This document shows, in pieces, positions 34,881 to 42,780 of a stretch of DNA of 64,000 nucleotides. Under the pieces are notes generated by a model. That model did not search any database. It was not told where the DNA came from and saw only the letters and a list, made by a program, of their open reading frames with translations. Origin of the DNA: Synergistaceae bacterium (GTDB lineage Bacteria > Synergistota > Synergistia > Synergistales > Aminobacteriaceae); contig JAIRYN010000051.1 in assembly GCA_031267575.1 (NCBI GenBank), forward strand, positions 1 through 64,000, in the 5' to 3' direction. The position numbers and the translations under genes are program-made. Position 1 is the first letter of the stretch. Every line of letters starts with the position of its first letter.

Positions 34881-36188
34881 TTAGGTTCTTTCATCCACTA
34901 CGCGCTTCGCTTTGTGCGTGCTGCGTTCGATAGAACCGTCCGGCAGGACGACGACCCGCGCCGGCTTCACTCCGATTCGCGCTTTAAGAGCGTTGGACAC
35001 CCTTGCGGCAACCTCTTCGTCGCTCTTTTCGCTGGCGTTTTCAACTGTGACTTCAAATTTGCACGTGAGATCTTGTTCGTAAACACGAATCTTGTACTCT
35101 CCCGTCACTTCGGTCAATCCGCGAATGACGTACTCGATATCGCTGGGATACACGTTGACCGCGCTGACTATGAACATGTCGTCCTTGCGTCCGTCCACAT
35201 GTATCCTCCCGTGGGTGCGCCCACAAGGACAGGGCGTGTAATCGATCCAGCCAATATCACCCGTGCGGAAACGGATCATCGGGCGAGCTTTCTTCCTCAG
35301 CGTCGTGTAAACCAGCTCGCCACGCTTACCTGGTTCAATGACCTCGCCGGTCTCCAGGTCGACGGTCTCCACGAGTATGTGGTCCTCAGCAATGTGAAGG
35401 CCATCGTGAACCTCGCACTGCGCGGCGCACGCGCCGAAAATATCCGACAGACCATAAAAGTCAAAAAGTTCGGCACCCCAAAGGTCTTCGATCACTTTCC
35501 GGGTCGCTCCTATGCTTCCACCCATCTCCCCCGCGACGAAAATTTTATTGATCGACAGGTCCTTTCTGGGGTTGACGCCGTTTTTCACGCAAGTTTCCCC
35601 CAGGTACCAAGCATAACTTGGGCTCGTCCAGATGCAGGTTGGCTGGTAGGCTTTAAGGATGAAAATCAACCTCTCGCTGGGAAGCGTCCCGCCCCAGATG
35701 CAAAGAGCGCCGAGATTTTGTGCTCCTATCACGTCGGGGCCGCCCACGTACAGCGAAAAATTCAGGGCGTGGACATATCTGTCGTTCGGCCGCATGGATG
35801 CCTGCCAGAACCAGCGGCTCTCCACGTCCTGAAATTCGTCGAAGTCCTTCTTCGTGAACGGAGACATGGTCGGAACCCCGGTTGACCCGCTCGAAGTGCT
35901 CACGAACACGACATCTTCTTCTGGAACGGCGGCGAGCTCACCGAGAAACGAACCGACCCCCTGGGTGTCGCGCTGCGTCTTTTTATCTATGAAGGGAAAC
36001 TTCGCTATATCAGAAAGAGATTTCACGTCCTCGGGTTTCAAGCCCACGGTATCAAAAGAACGCCTGTAGTACGGGCTGTTCGTATACGCGTGAGCAAGTT
36101 CCTCCCTCAGTGACCTCAGTTGCAGGGCTTCGAGCTTCGAGCGTGGAAGCGTTTCAATTTCCGGATCCCAGTATTTGCCTTTTGACAT
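34881..36188 (-). CDS. Phenylacetate-CoA ligase family enzyme
   Basis: AMP-forming aryl-acid:CoA ligase of 435 residues, PaaK type. The nucleotide loop is VFVSTSSGSTGVPT (near 92). Others are YGLSDIFGACAAQCEVHDGL, RTGDIGWIDYTPCPCGRTHG and a C-terminal KRVVDER-type lysine segment. It would activate phenylacetate or a related aryl acid to the CoA thioester. It is the last gene of a leftward operon whose other members form a TauABC/SsuABC-type uptake system, suggesting an imported aromatic acid as substrate (inference). RBS GGAGGAG. Confidence 0.93.
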   Translation of the reverse strand: MSKGKYWDPEIETLPRSKLEALQLRSLREELAHAYTNSPYYRRSFDTVGLKPEDVKSLSDIAKFPFIDKKTQRDTQGVGSFLGELAAVPEEDVVFVSTSSGSTGVPTMSPFTKKDFDEFQDVESRWFWQASMRPNDRYVHALNFSLYVGGPDVIGAQNLGALCIWGGTLPSERLIFILKAYQPTCIWTSPSYAWYLGETCVKNGVNPRKDLSINKIFVAGEMGGSIGATRKVIEDLWGAELFDFYGLSDIFGACAAQCEVHDGLHIAEDHILVETVDLETGEVIEPGKRGELVYTTLRKKARPMIRFRTGDIGWIDYTPCPCGRTHGRIHVDGRKDDMFIVSAVNVYPSDIEYVIRGLTEVTGEYKIRVYEQDLTCKFEVTVENASEKSDEEVAARVSNALKARIGVKPARVVVLPDGSIERSTHKAKRVVDERT

Positions 36189-36232
36189 TTTTTATCTCCT
36201 CCAAATTATTTATAGTTTTTATAAAATTTATA

Positions 36233-37117
36233 TTATGCCTGCCAGCGCAGCATGAATTTTTGTAGCCGGCTGACCGCGAGGTATACGACGCTGATCACAA
36301 TTCCGATCAGGAAAACACCGACCATCGTTCGCGTGTAGTCGCCCAGGTCCGAGAAATAATTCACGTAGTAGCCCATGCCGCTTCGCGCGCCAATCATCTC
36401 CGCCGAAGTCAACAAAATGAACGACACCGAGAGGCCCTGGTTGCAACCCGTGAATATTTGAGGCAGCGCGCTCGGTAGTACGACGTGGAACAACGTTCCG
36501 CACTTTCCACAGCCGAGGTTTTTGGCGACGTCGAGATACTTTCTCTCGGTGTACATGACGCCGGAGACAGTGGCCGATAACACCGGCCAAAAGGTCGCAA
36601 GAAAGATGACCATGACGCTGACGCTCCTAAAAGTAGGCAACAGAGCTATGCCGTAAGGTATGTACACGATCGGCGGTATCGACGACAGAAACTTGGATAT
36701 CAGTGTCGCCGCCCTGCCAACTCGCGCGCTATACCCGATAAAAAGCCCCAAAGGGATGGCCGCCGCCAGACCGAGCGTGTAGCCATTAAAGATGAGCCCC
36801 AGAGAACTGAAAATATGCCTAATCAAGCTCTGGTAATCCAGTATAAATTGCCGCAAGACCTTACCCGGCGGAGCGAAAAGAAACTCCCTGAGCAGGTTAA
36901 ATTTCGATGTGGCGAGCATCCACGCGATGAGAAGCGCGAGCGTGAAAAAGGCCAAATCTTTCATGACAAGTTTTTTTCCCGACACGACGATAATAGACTC
37001 CAGCACAACCGCGAGAGCGATCGCGTAAAGCGCGAAACTTTCCCCTTTGATCCTGTCCGGTAGCAGATTAATCAGCAAAAACGCCGCGAACAGAATGTGT
37101 GGGCATATGCTCTTCAT
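36233..37117 (-). CDS. TauC/SsuC-type ABC transporter permease
   Basis: Membrane permease of 294 residues with about six to seven helices. The ATPase-contact EAA-like loop is AKNLGCGKCGTLFHVVLPSA. The frame is open to 37336, but the region before the ATG at 37117 is not membrane-like and overlaps the preceding gene, so 37117 is chosen. It works with the binding protein and ATPase encoded upstream. A strong hairpin lies between it and the binding-protein gene. Confidence 0.88.
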   Translation of the reverse strand: MKSICPHILFAAFLLINLLPDRIKGESFALYAIALAVVLESIIVVSGKKLVMKDLAFFTLALLIAWMLATSKFNLLREFLFAPPGKVLRQFILDYQSLIRHIFSSLGLIFNGYTLGLAAAIPLGLFIGYSARVGRAATLISKFLSSIPPIVYIPYGIALLPTFRSVSVMVIFLATFWPVLSATVSGVMYTERKYLDVAKNLGCGKCGTLFHVVLPSALPQIFTGCNQGLSVSFILLTSAEMIGARSGMGYYVNYFSDLGDYTRTMVGVFLIGIVISVVYLAVSRLQKFMLRWQA

Positions 37118-37133
37118 TTTTCGCGATGGAATA

Positions 37134-37163
37134 TGGAGCGTTTTTTGATGAGAAAACGCTCCA
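37134..37163. terminator. Intercistronic hairpin (partial terminator or mRNA stabiliser)
   Basis: A perfect 11-bp stem (TGGAGCGTTTT/AAAACGCTCCA, 8-nt loop) fills the 58-bp gap between the binding-protein and permease genes. No T-run follows on the operon strand. Such hairpins often protect the upstream binding-protein transcript. Confidence 0.7.
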
Positions 37164-37175
37164 TGTGAGACCAGC

Positions 37176-38285
37176 TCAAAAACGTTGCTGAGCCGTGCCA
37201 TTCGAGTTCTCGAAGCGCTCCAAAAGCTCAGCGTATATCTTGTCGCCGGGACTGTCTTTGAGCAAGGACCGAAGGGCCGCCTCGTAGACATTTGTGTTGT
37301 ATAACGGTTCGATATCGTAGTCTTTGGTGTAACCAAACTCGACTACGCTGGATTTCAGCGCGACCATCGCGGTTTTGTCCGGGTCAGGGATGGACTGCGA
37401 GTATCCACCGTAAACTTCGGTTTTTATTAGACTTCGGTCGATTTGAATGTACTTGGCAACGTCGTCGATTGTCTTCTCCCGGCTTTCCTGAGAGAACTTG
37501 TACGCTTTGATCAGAGCGCGCTCAAACGCTTTGAAGGTATCAGGTTTGGCGGTAAGCGCGGAAGATTCGGCTACCTGGCGGCAGCAGGGTTGATTCAGAA
37601 ATTCCTCCTCTTGAGAGCAGTAGTAGATCACTCTATACCCCTCGCTGATGGCGCGGGACGCATAGGGGCTGTACACGCTGACGGCGTCGATCTCCGCGCT
37701 CAAAATAGCGTTGTACGCGTCTTTCTGACTGTCAAAGTACACTATTGTGACATCCGCTTTGCCTTTCTCGGTTGAATAGGTAAGGCCGGCGTTCGTGAGA
37801 AGTATCTGCAGTTCGAGGTCTTGCACGCTGGGCTTTGTCGTAGCCACCCGCAGACCTTTCAGCACGGAGATGTCGATTTCATCATCGCTGAGTCCCTCGA
37901 CAAATTTTTGCTTCACCACATAGCCGTGGCCATTTGTCATCGCGCCTCCGAAAATGGTGAGCGGCTGTCCCTGGCTCTGGAATGCGATCACCGGGACTGA
38001 GCCGATGAACGCGGCATCGAGCTTGCCGGTGGTCAACCCGGCCGCGAGGTCACTGGCACTCGCGAACTGCGTGAGTATAACGTTGAGACTTTCTTCGTTG
38101 AAAAACCCTTCCTCGGCTGCAACGAAAGCCAACAGGTGAGCTGTCGAGTTTAGGTGACCGAGATTGAATTTGGTTTGTTCGAGACTGGCGGCCGGCGCAC
38201 TGGCCGGGACGCGGATCCATTCATACGTGGTAAACGCCACGACTAGCGCTAACATGAGCATGGCGGCAAAAATTTTCTTTTTCAT
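37176..38285 (-). CDS. ABC transporter substrate-binding protein (SsuA/TauA/ThiY-like)
   Basis: Exported binding protein of 369 residues with an N-terminal signal or anchor helix (KKKIFAAMLMLALVVAFTTY). The fold's early motif is FNLGHLNSTAHLLAFVAAEE then GFFNEE, and the hinge region FASASDLAAGLTTGKLDAAF follows. ATG 38285 (AAAGGG 8 bp upstream) is preferred to an in-frame GTG at 38294. The family binds sulfonates, nitrate, thiamine precursors or aromatic acids; the CoA ligase neighbour favours an aromatic or other organic acid. Confidence 0.9.
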   Translation of the reverse strand: MKKKIFAAMLMLALVVAFTTYEWIRVPASAPAASLEQTKFNLGHLNSTAHLLAFVAAEEGFFNEESLNVILTQFASASDLAAGLTTGKLDAAFIGSVPVIAFQSQGQPLTIFGGAMTNGHGYVVKQKFVEGLSDDEIDISVLKGLRVATTKPSVQDLELQILLTNAGLTYSTEKGKADVTIVYFDSQKDAYNAILSAEIDAVSVYSPYASRAISEGYRVIYYCSQEEEFLNQPCCRQVAESSALTAKPDTFKAFERALIKAYKFSQESREKTIDDVAKYIQIDRSLIKTEVYGGYSQSIPDPDKTAMVALKSSVVEFGYTKDYDIEPLYNTNVYEAALRSLLKDSPGDKIYAELLERFENSNGTAQQRF

Positions 38286-38334
38286 AGGATACACCCTTTC
38301 TTATTCGCTGATTTTTGATCCTTCCTTCAGTCAT

Positions 38335-38382
38335 ACATGCATGCATTCATTTCTTTAATTTCTTTAATTTCTTCATGCATGT
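38335..38382. repeat. Inverted repeat enclosing a tandem repeat
   Basis: ACATGCATG (38335-38343) and CATGCATGT (38374-38382) flank three TTTCTTTAA-like units in the gap between the ATPase and binding-protein genes. It may form a hairpin that modulates the transcript. Confidence 0.6.
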
Positions 38383-38439
38383 CGGTAAATGGAACGTGGT
38401 AAAGTCAACATCGCTCGTCGGGGTACATTCGATAATTCC

Positions 38440-39240
38440 TCATATCGTGTAATCCTCCTGAATAGTTTTGGCGAATTCCAACTGTTTCAGAATGTGGACT
38501 CGAAGCCCCATAAAATCGCCGGAAGCCCGGTCGCGTGGATAATTCATCGGGATATCCAGAATGTTTTTGACGCGCCCGGGGCGAGGCGACATCAGTATGA
38601 CGCGCTGGCTGAGATAGATGGCTTCGTCCACGTCATGTGTTACCATAATCATCGTACTGCGACGCTCCCGCCAAAGCCTGATCAGCTCGTCCTGCAAAGT
38701 CATTCGCGTAAAGTTGTCAAGCGCGCCGAGAGGTTCGTCGAGCAGTACGACATCGGGCGCGACGGCCAATGTCCGCACTAGGGAAGCCCTTTGTCGCATC
38801 CCTCCGCTGAGTTGATGAGGATAGCTGCCCGCGAAGCTTTCAAGGTCGGCGAGGTTTAGCCATTCGGCTATTTCGTGTTGTTTTTCCCTATATTGATTGG
38901 TGGATTTCAGCGCAAATTCAATATTGCCTCGCACGGTCATCCACGGAAACAGCGTATGTTCCTGAAAGACGAGCCCGCGTCTGGGATTAGGACTCATCAC
39001 GAGCTCTCCGTCGCAATATATCGTTCCAGAGGTCGCCTTATCAAGCCCCGCGATGATCCGCAGCAAGGTACTTTTGCCACAGCCACTGGCGCCCAGAATT
39101 GAAACGAACTCGCCCGGTATGATGCCAGCGTTTATATTATCCAGCGCGATAAGTCCAGTGTCTTTATCACGCTCCTCAAAAACTTTGCTCACTCCCCTGA
39201 TTTCAATACTCGCGCCCACGTTCCACTCACCACATAACAT
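38440..39240 (-). CDS. ABC transporter ATP-binding protein (SsuB/TauB-type)
   Basis: ATPase of 266 residues with Walker A GASGCGKST, signature LSGGMRQR and Walker B VVLLDEPLGALD. It is the first gene of the leftward operon ATPase, binding protein, permease, PaaK-type ligase. ATG 39240 gives a short extra N-terminus (MLCGEWN); the next usable start is GTG at 39219. Confidence 0.93.
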   Translation of the reverse strand: MLCGEWNVGASIEIRGVSKVFEERDKDTGLIALDNINAGIIPGEFVSILGASGCGKSTLLRIIAGLDKATSGTIYCDGELVMSPNPRRGLVFQEHTLFPWMTVRGNIEFALKSTNQYREKQHEIAEWLNLADLESFAGSYPHQLSGGMRQRASLVRTLAVAPDVVLLDEPLGALDNFTRMTLQDELIRLWRERRSTMIMVTHDVDEAIYLSQRVILMSPRPGRVKNILDIPMNYPRDRASGDFMGLRVHILKQLEFAKTIQEDYTI

Positions 39241-39269
39241 CTAAAATATATTTAATATATATATTTTAT

Positions 39270-39298
39270 AAAATATATTATAATCATATAATTGTCAA
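39270..39298 (-). promoter_or_regulatory. Possible promoter of the transporter/CoA-ligase operon
   Basis: On the minus strand TTGACA (39298-39293) is followed after 17 bp by TATTTT (39275-39270) in a very A/T-rich stretch. The -35 is perfect; the -10 is poor and could lie elsewhere in the A/T tract. Confidence 0.55.
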
Positions 39299-39449
39299 GG
39301 CAGAGGCAGAACTCAAATCGCGGGAAAAGGAAAGATAGGCGTCATATGTCTACAGCGCTGCGAGATACTTTCTTCTATAATGTTTTTATTAATGTTTTAT
39401 TGGTTGATAGGCCTGTTCCGATAGCTTGAATCTCTTATAAAGTTCTAAA

Positions 39450-40928
39450 CTAAGATGACGTAAGATCATGTTTTTTGAGCATTCCGCTTTCAAAACGAAT
39501 GACGTGATACCGCTTGTTGGTTTTCCAGAAAGCGCAGGCATTGCGCCCTGTGGCTTTGGCGTAATAGAGAGCCTCGTCGGCACGCATCATGAGCTGTTGG
39601 GGATGATCTCCGTCATCGGGGCAGATACTGATACCAAAAGACGCGCTAATGGTAATTTCTTTGTCTTTCAAGATCATGGGTTTTTTTAAAGACGCCATTG
39701 TGCGGGTTAAAAGTTTTGTGATACTCTGCCACTCATCCTTCCCAAAAGCCAGAATCATGGCAAATTCATCTCCTCCGAAGCGGGAGACCATGTCGCTTTC
39801 TCTCAGATTTTTCTGGAGGCGCTGCGCCACTTCCACCAACAGAGTATCGCCCGCGAGATGTCCTAGGGTATCGTTGACGGACTTGAACTTGTCCAAATCT
39901 ACCATGATAACGGCCAGGTGCGTTCCGTTTCGTTTTGCGTATTCAATGCTGTTCTTCAAATGTTCGTCGAAAAATATCCTATTTGGCAATTCCGTCAAAG
40001 CGTCGTGGGTAGCCCGGTGCGAAAAAAACTCCTCGCGTTCTTTTCGGTCCTGAATATCGGCCGTAACTCCGATGATCCGCGTGGGTTCCTGGGTAATGAG
40101 GTCTTTGAGTACCATCCCCCGCGTCTGGAACCAGCGGTAAACGCCATCGGCGCAAAGGAGTTTGTGGTCGAGTTCGAAATACCCCGGAGGATTTTCGTCG
40201 AGAAAAAAACTCCGGTACAGTTGCAATATTTCTTGGTCGTCCGGGTGAAAGAGTTTCGGCCAATCGTGAACGCCGGGGATGTCTTCCAATCGAAATTTCG
40301 TCAGTTCAGCCAGGCGCTGAGAATAATAAGGAAGAGTTTGGTTTTTCAGATTGATTTCCCAAATTCCATCCCGACTGCACTGAACCGCTAGTTTCCATCG
40401 TTCCTTTTCCACTCGGAGGCGCTGTTCTGTGTGTTTGCGCGCCTCCACTTCCTGTTGCAGCTCTTCCGTCAAAGCCGTCAAACTTTCCTGTTTATGTCTC
40501 AACGCGTCCAGAGTGGTCGAGAGCTGCTCGACCATTGAGTTGAAGGAATCCGAAAAATCTCCCATGAAATCCATACGCTGACTCAAGTCTCCATCCGCGA
40601 CCCGGCGCGTCAACCACGCCACATGACTCAAATTTGCCTGAAGGGCCTTTAGCGCCCCTCCCATAAAACCTTTGAATTGGATTTTATAAGAAAAATCACC
40701 CTTGCGAGCCATTTGTAGAACTTCACGAAGTCCCAGGAGAGCAGTCGTTATCTCTTTCATCGTTTGAGTTTCATCGATGAAGGTAGAAGTTTCGGGTGGC
40801 AAAACCGAAGAAAACAAAAGCGCATGATAAAACTTCAGCACCCGATCCCGCTCCTCGGCAGAGGAAACATTCTCGCAAGATGCCGAAGATAAAATGACAG
40901 TTTCTTTATTTTCTCTTCCGATTTCCAA
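39450..40928 (-). CDS. PAS-GGDEF diguanylate cyclase
   Basis: Predicted c-di-GMP-producing protein of 492 residues. A HAMP-like helical part (about 75-165) is followed by a PAS domain (WEINLKNQTLPYYSQRLAEL, then DGVYRWFQTRGM). The GGDEF domain has an intact active site RFGGDEF and an RxxD inhibitory site (RESD) five residues before GGDEF. Its frame is continuous with the V4R gene upstream except for one TAA (40959-40961). The only nearby start is TTG at 40928, with no good ribosome site. It may be the second half of a V4R-PAS-GGDEF protein broken by that stop. Confidence 0.85.
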   Translation of the reverse strand: MEIGRENKETVILSSASCENVSSAEERDRVLKFYHALLFSSVLPPETSTFIDETQTMKEITTALLGLREVLQMARKGDFSYKIQFKGFMGGALKALQANLSHVAWLTRRVADGDLSQRMDFMGDFSDSFNSMVEQLSTTLDALRHKQESLTALTEELQQEVEARKHTEQRLRVEKERWKLAVQCSRDGIWEINLKNQTLPYYSQRLAELTKFRLEDIPGVHDWPKLFHPDDQEILQLYRSFFLDENPPGYFELDHKLLCADGVYRWFQTRGMVLKDLITQEPTRIIGVTADIQDRKEREEFFSHRATHDALTELPNRIFFDEHLKNSIEYAKRNGTHLAVIMVDLDKFKSVNDTLGHLAGDTLLVEVAQRLQKNLRESDMVSRFGGDEFAMILAFGKDEWQSITKLLTRTMASLKKPMILKDKEITISASFGISICPDDGDHPQQLMMRADEALYYAKATGRNACAFWKTNKRYHVIRFESGMLKKHDLTSS

Positions 40929-40958
40929 CTCGCTCTTTCGCTCTCGGTGTTGCTCGAT

Positions 40959-41480
40959 TTAGTCGGCAGCTCTATCCGCCGTGAAGCGGCACGTGCGATC
41001 TCCTGTGCACCAGCAGTCTATTTCCTTTACAATATATTGTTTTCCCGAAAAATTTTCGAGAATACCCGCAATGAAACCCTCGTCATAAACGCAGATTTCA
41101 TAGTCCATTTCCGGCAATCCAGCGCAATCCAAGTCTTCATCGACGGTAAGAATGATTTTTTCCGCCCCGTCCGTCATGGACTCAACACGCAAAACGCCAA
41201 TTTTCATCTCTTTCAAAACGCTTTGCAATTTTTTAACAAAGTCTCCAACATCATTGTTTCCTGCCAAAAAGTGTTCGGAAAAGGCGATGCCCGCCTTTTT
41301 TCCCGCTTCGTAAAAAACCTTGTCCGCCTCTTCCGTCCCGAATCTGGCTTCGATAATGTCTCGCAACGTAAACTGCATCAGGCGATAGATCTCGACGCGC
41401 GTAGAATTTCCTAAATTCGGACGTCCCACTTCGAGATTGCCAAGAAGGTCCCACGAAAAAGCATATTTTCTTTCCTCCAT
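40959..41480 (-). CDS. V4R domain sensor protein
   Basis: Protein of 173 residues made of a V4R domain (4-vinyl-reductase/heme-NO-binding-like fold), a small-molecule sensor module. The conserved C-terminal part is KEIDCWCTGDRTCRF, with cysteines that may bind metal or ligand. ATG 41480 is preferred to TTG 41489. The stop TAA (40959-40961) is followed in the same frame by the GGDEF protein. V4R domains are often fused to signalling output domains, so the two were probably one protein. Confidence 0.82.
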   Translation of the reverse strand: MEERKYAFSWDLLGNLEVGRPNLGNSTRVEIYRLMQFTLRDIIEARFGTEEADKVFYEAGKKAGIAFSEHFLAGNNDVGDFVKKLQSVLKEMKIGVLRVESMTDGAEKIILTVDEDLDCAGLPEMDYEICVYDEGFIAGILENFSGKQYIVKEIDCWCTGDRTCRFTADRAAD

Positions 41481-41541
41481 CGTTTTCAACGCTCCTTTTC
41501 AACGCCAGTTTTGATAAAGGCTTAAACCGCCTCCTTTTATT

Positions 41542-41568
41542 ATTATAGACTAATTATGTAGCATAATT
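41542..41568 (-). promoter_or_regulatory. Possible promoter and palindromic operator of the V4R/GGDEF unit
   Basis: On the minus strand a TATAAT (41547-41542) is preceded at 4 bp by a perfect palindrome AATTATG-TAG-CATAATT (41568-41552), where the spacer and -35 would lie. No good -35 is seen, so an activator site is possible. Confidence 0.5.
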
Positions 41569-41601
41569 TTTTTCTCATTTGTTACATTTCACAAAAGGGC
41601 A

Positions 41602-42780
41602 TCATGAGCTCTCTTGAGGCTGGTTCTCTTCCACAGCGTCGCACAGGCGGGAGGCAGCGCCTTGCGGCCCGGAAAGCGCCAGAAGCTCTTTACGGACGCG
41701 AGAAAGTTTTTCCTTGTCTTGCAGAGACGCCGCGATTCGAGCAGCCAGCTCATTGGGAGCGATATTGCCCGTCGCCTCGTCCAGAAGCATCTGGTTCGCG
41801 ATCCGGTTCGGCCAGGAGATGAACCCGTTGTAGCGCTCCAAATTTCTGCGTATGGCCTGTTCCTTGAGCCATGAACCCATCAAGGGTACCCCCGACAAAA
41901 ACCCACCGATCCCAGATATGGGGACGGTTCTCAGAAAATTCATAGGGGCGGCGACCAGGGCGGGTAAACCACAGTGCATCATTTCGAGAACGTTGGTTCC
42001 TGGTTGGGTCAAGGCATAGTCCGCGCTTCTCATCACCACTCCCGCGCCGGCTCTCAGGGGGTTCAATCCCGCGTTGGCCCAAACGGAAAACTCATTCTCC
42101 GGAACAAAGGGCGAAAAAAGGGCGCCGACCTGAATCTGGCCAAGCTGAACCCGCAAGTGCCGAAGAACGGCCTGAAGCCACCCCAGAGACAGTCGCCGGA
42201 TGTTCGGCCGGCTTCCGGGGAAAATTAACAACCGCGGGGGAGCGTTTTTTTCCTCTTCTTTTTCCTCTTCTTTTTCCTCTTCGCCATGCTCCTTTTCGTC
42301 ATCTTTTTCTTCGTCCCACTTGAACGTTCCCGTGTCGAGGGCCAGAGAATCCTTAACCAAATCTCCGATGGGTTGCGCTTTTGGCGTTTTAAGGCGCATG
42401 TCGATATTCTCCGCCATATAAAAGTAGGCGGTGAAAACCCTGGCGTGCTCCATGCCTTTTTTGAACCCATAGGCGTAACTGATCAACGGAGCCCCCGCGC
42501 AATTGGCGATTCGGCGTCCGAAGAGCAAGTCTCCCCCCAATTGCAGGACACAGTCCGTTTTTTCCTGCCCCAAAGCACGCCACGTCCACGCGCTTCCGCT
42601 GGGCCCCTCCAGCTTATCGACGCCCAGCCGGGAGGCTACGGTTCGCTCGGATCCCGAAGCGAATTGGCAAGGGAGCAACCATAAAGAAACAGAATGCCCT
42701 CGCCGGCGCAACTCCATAACGACAGGCCGAGCCCAACCCCAAAGCTCTCCGGGACCATTGGTCAAGATAGAGACCTTCAT
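41602..42780 (-). CDS. Lipid-A-disaccharide-synthase-related protein
   Basis: LpxB-like glycosyltransferase relative of 392 residues. It opens ILTNGPGELWGWARPVVMEL. It carries the GT-B features VLQLGGDLLFGRRIA, LLIFPGSRPNIRRLSLGW, and TQPGTNVLEMMHCGLPALVA (sugar-nucleotide site). An acidic Glu/Lys repeat (EEEKEEEKEEEK, bases about 42241-42300) interrupts it between the two domains. It overlaps lpxB by 4 bp (ATGA). A similar LpxB-related family occurs in Cyanobacteria and other phyla; its acceptor is unknown. Confidence 0.8.
   Translation of the reverse strand: MKVSILTNGPGELWGWARPVVMELRRRGHSVSLWLLPCQFASGSERTVASRLGVDKLEGPSGSAWTWRALGQEKTDCVLQLGGDLLFGRRIANCAGAPLISYAYGFKKGMEHARVFTAYFYMAENIDMRLKTPKAQPIGDLVKDSLALDTGTFKWDEEKDDEKEHGEEEKEEEKEEEKNAPPRLLIFPGSRPNIRRLSLGWLQAVLRHLRVQLGQIQVGALFSPFVPENEFSVWANAGLNPLRAGAGVVMRSADYALTQPGTNVLEMMHCGLPALVAAPMNFLRTVPISGIGGFLSGVPLMGSWLKEQAIRRNLERYNGFISWPNRIANQMLLDEATGNIAPNELAARIAASLQDKEKLSRVRKELLALSGPQGAASRLCDAVEENQPQESS

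Noticed and set aside
34821-35885. A 354-codon plus-strand frame across the phenylacetate-CoA ligase gene
   Set aside because: It is the complement of a clearly conserved enzyme and has no recognisable domain or ribosome site.
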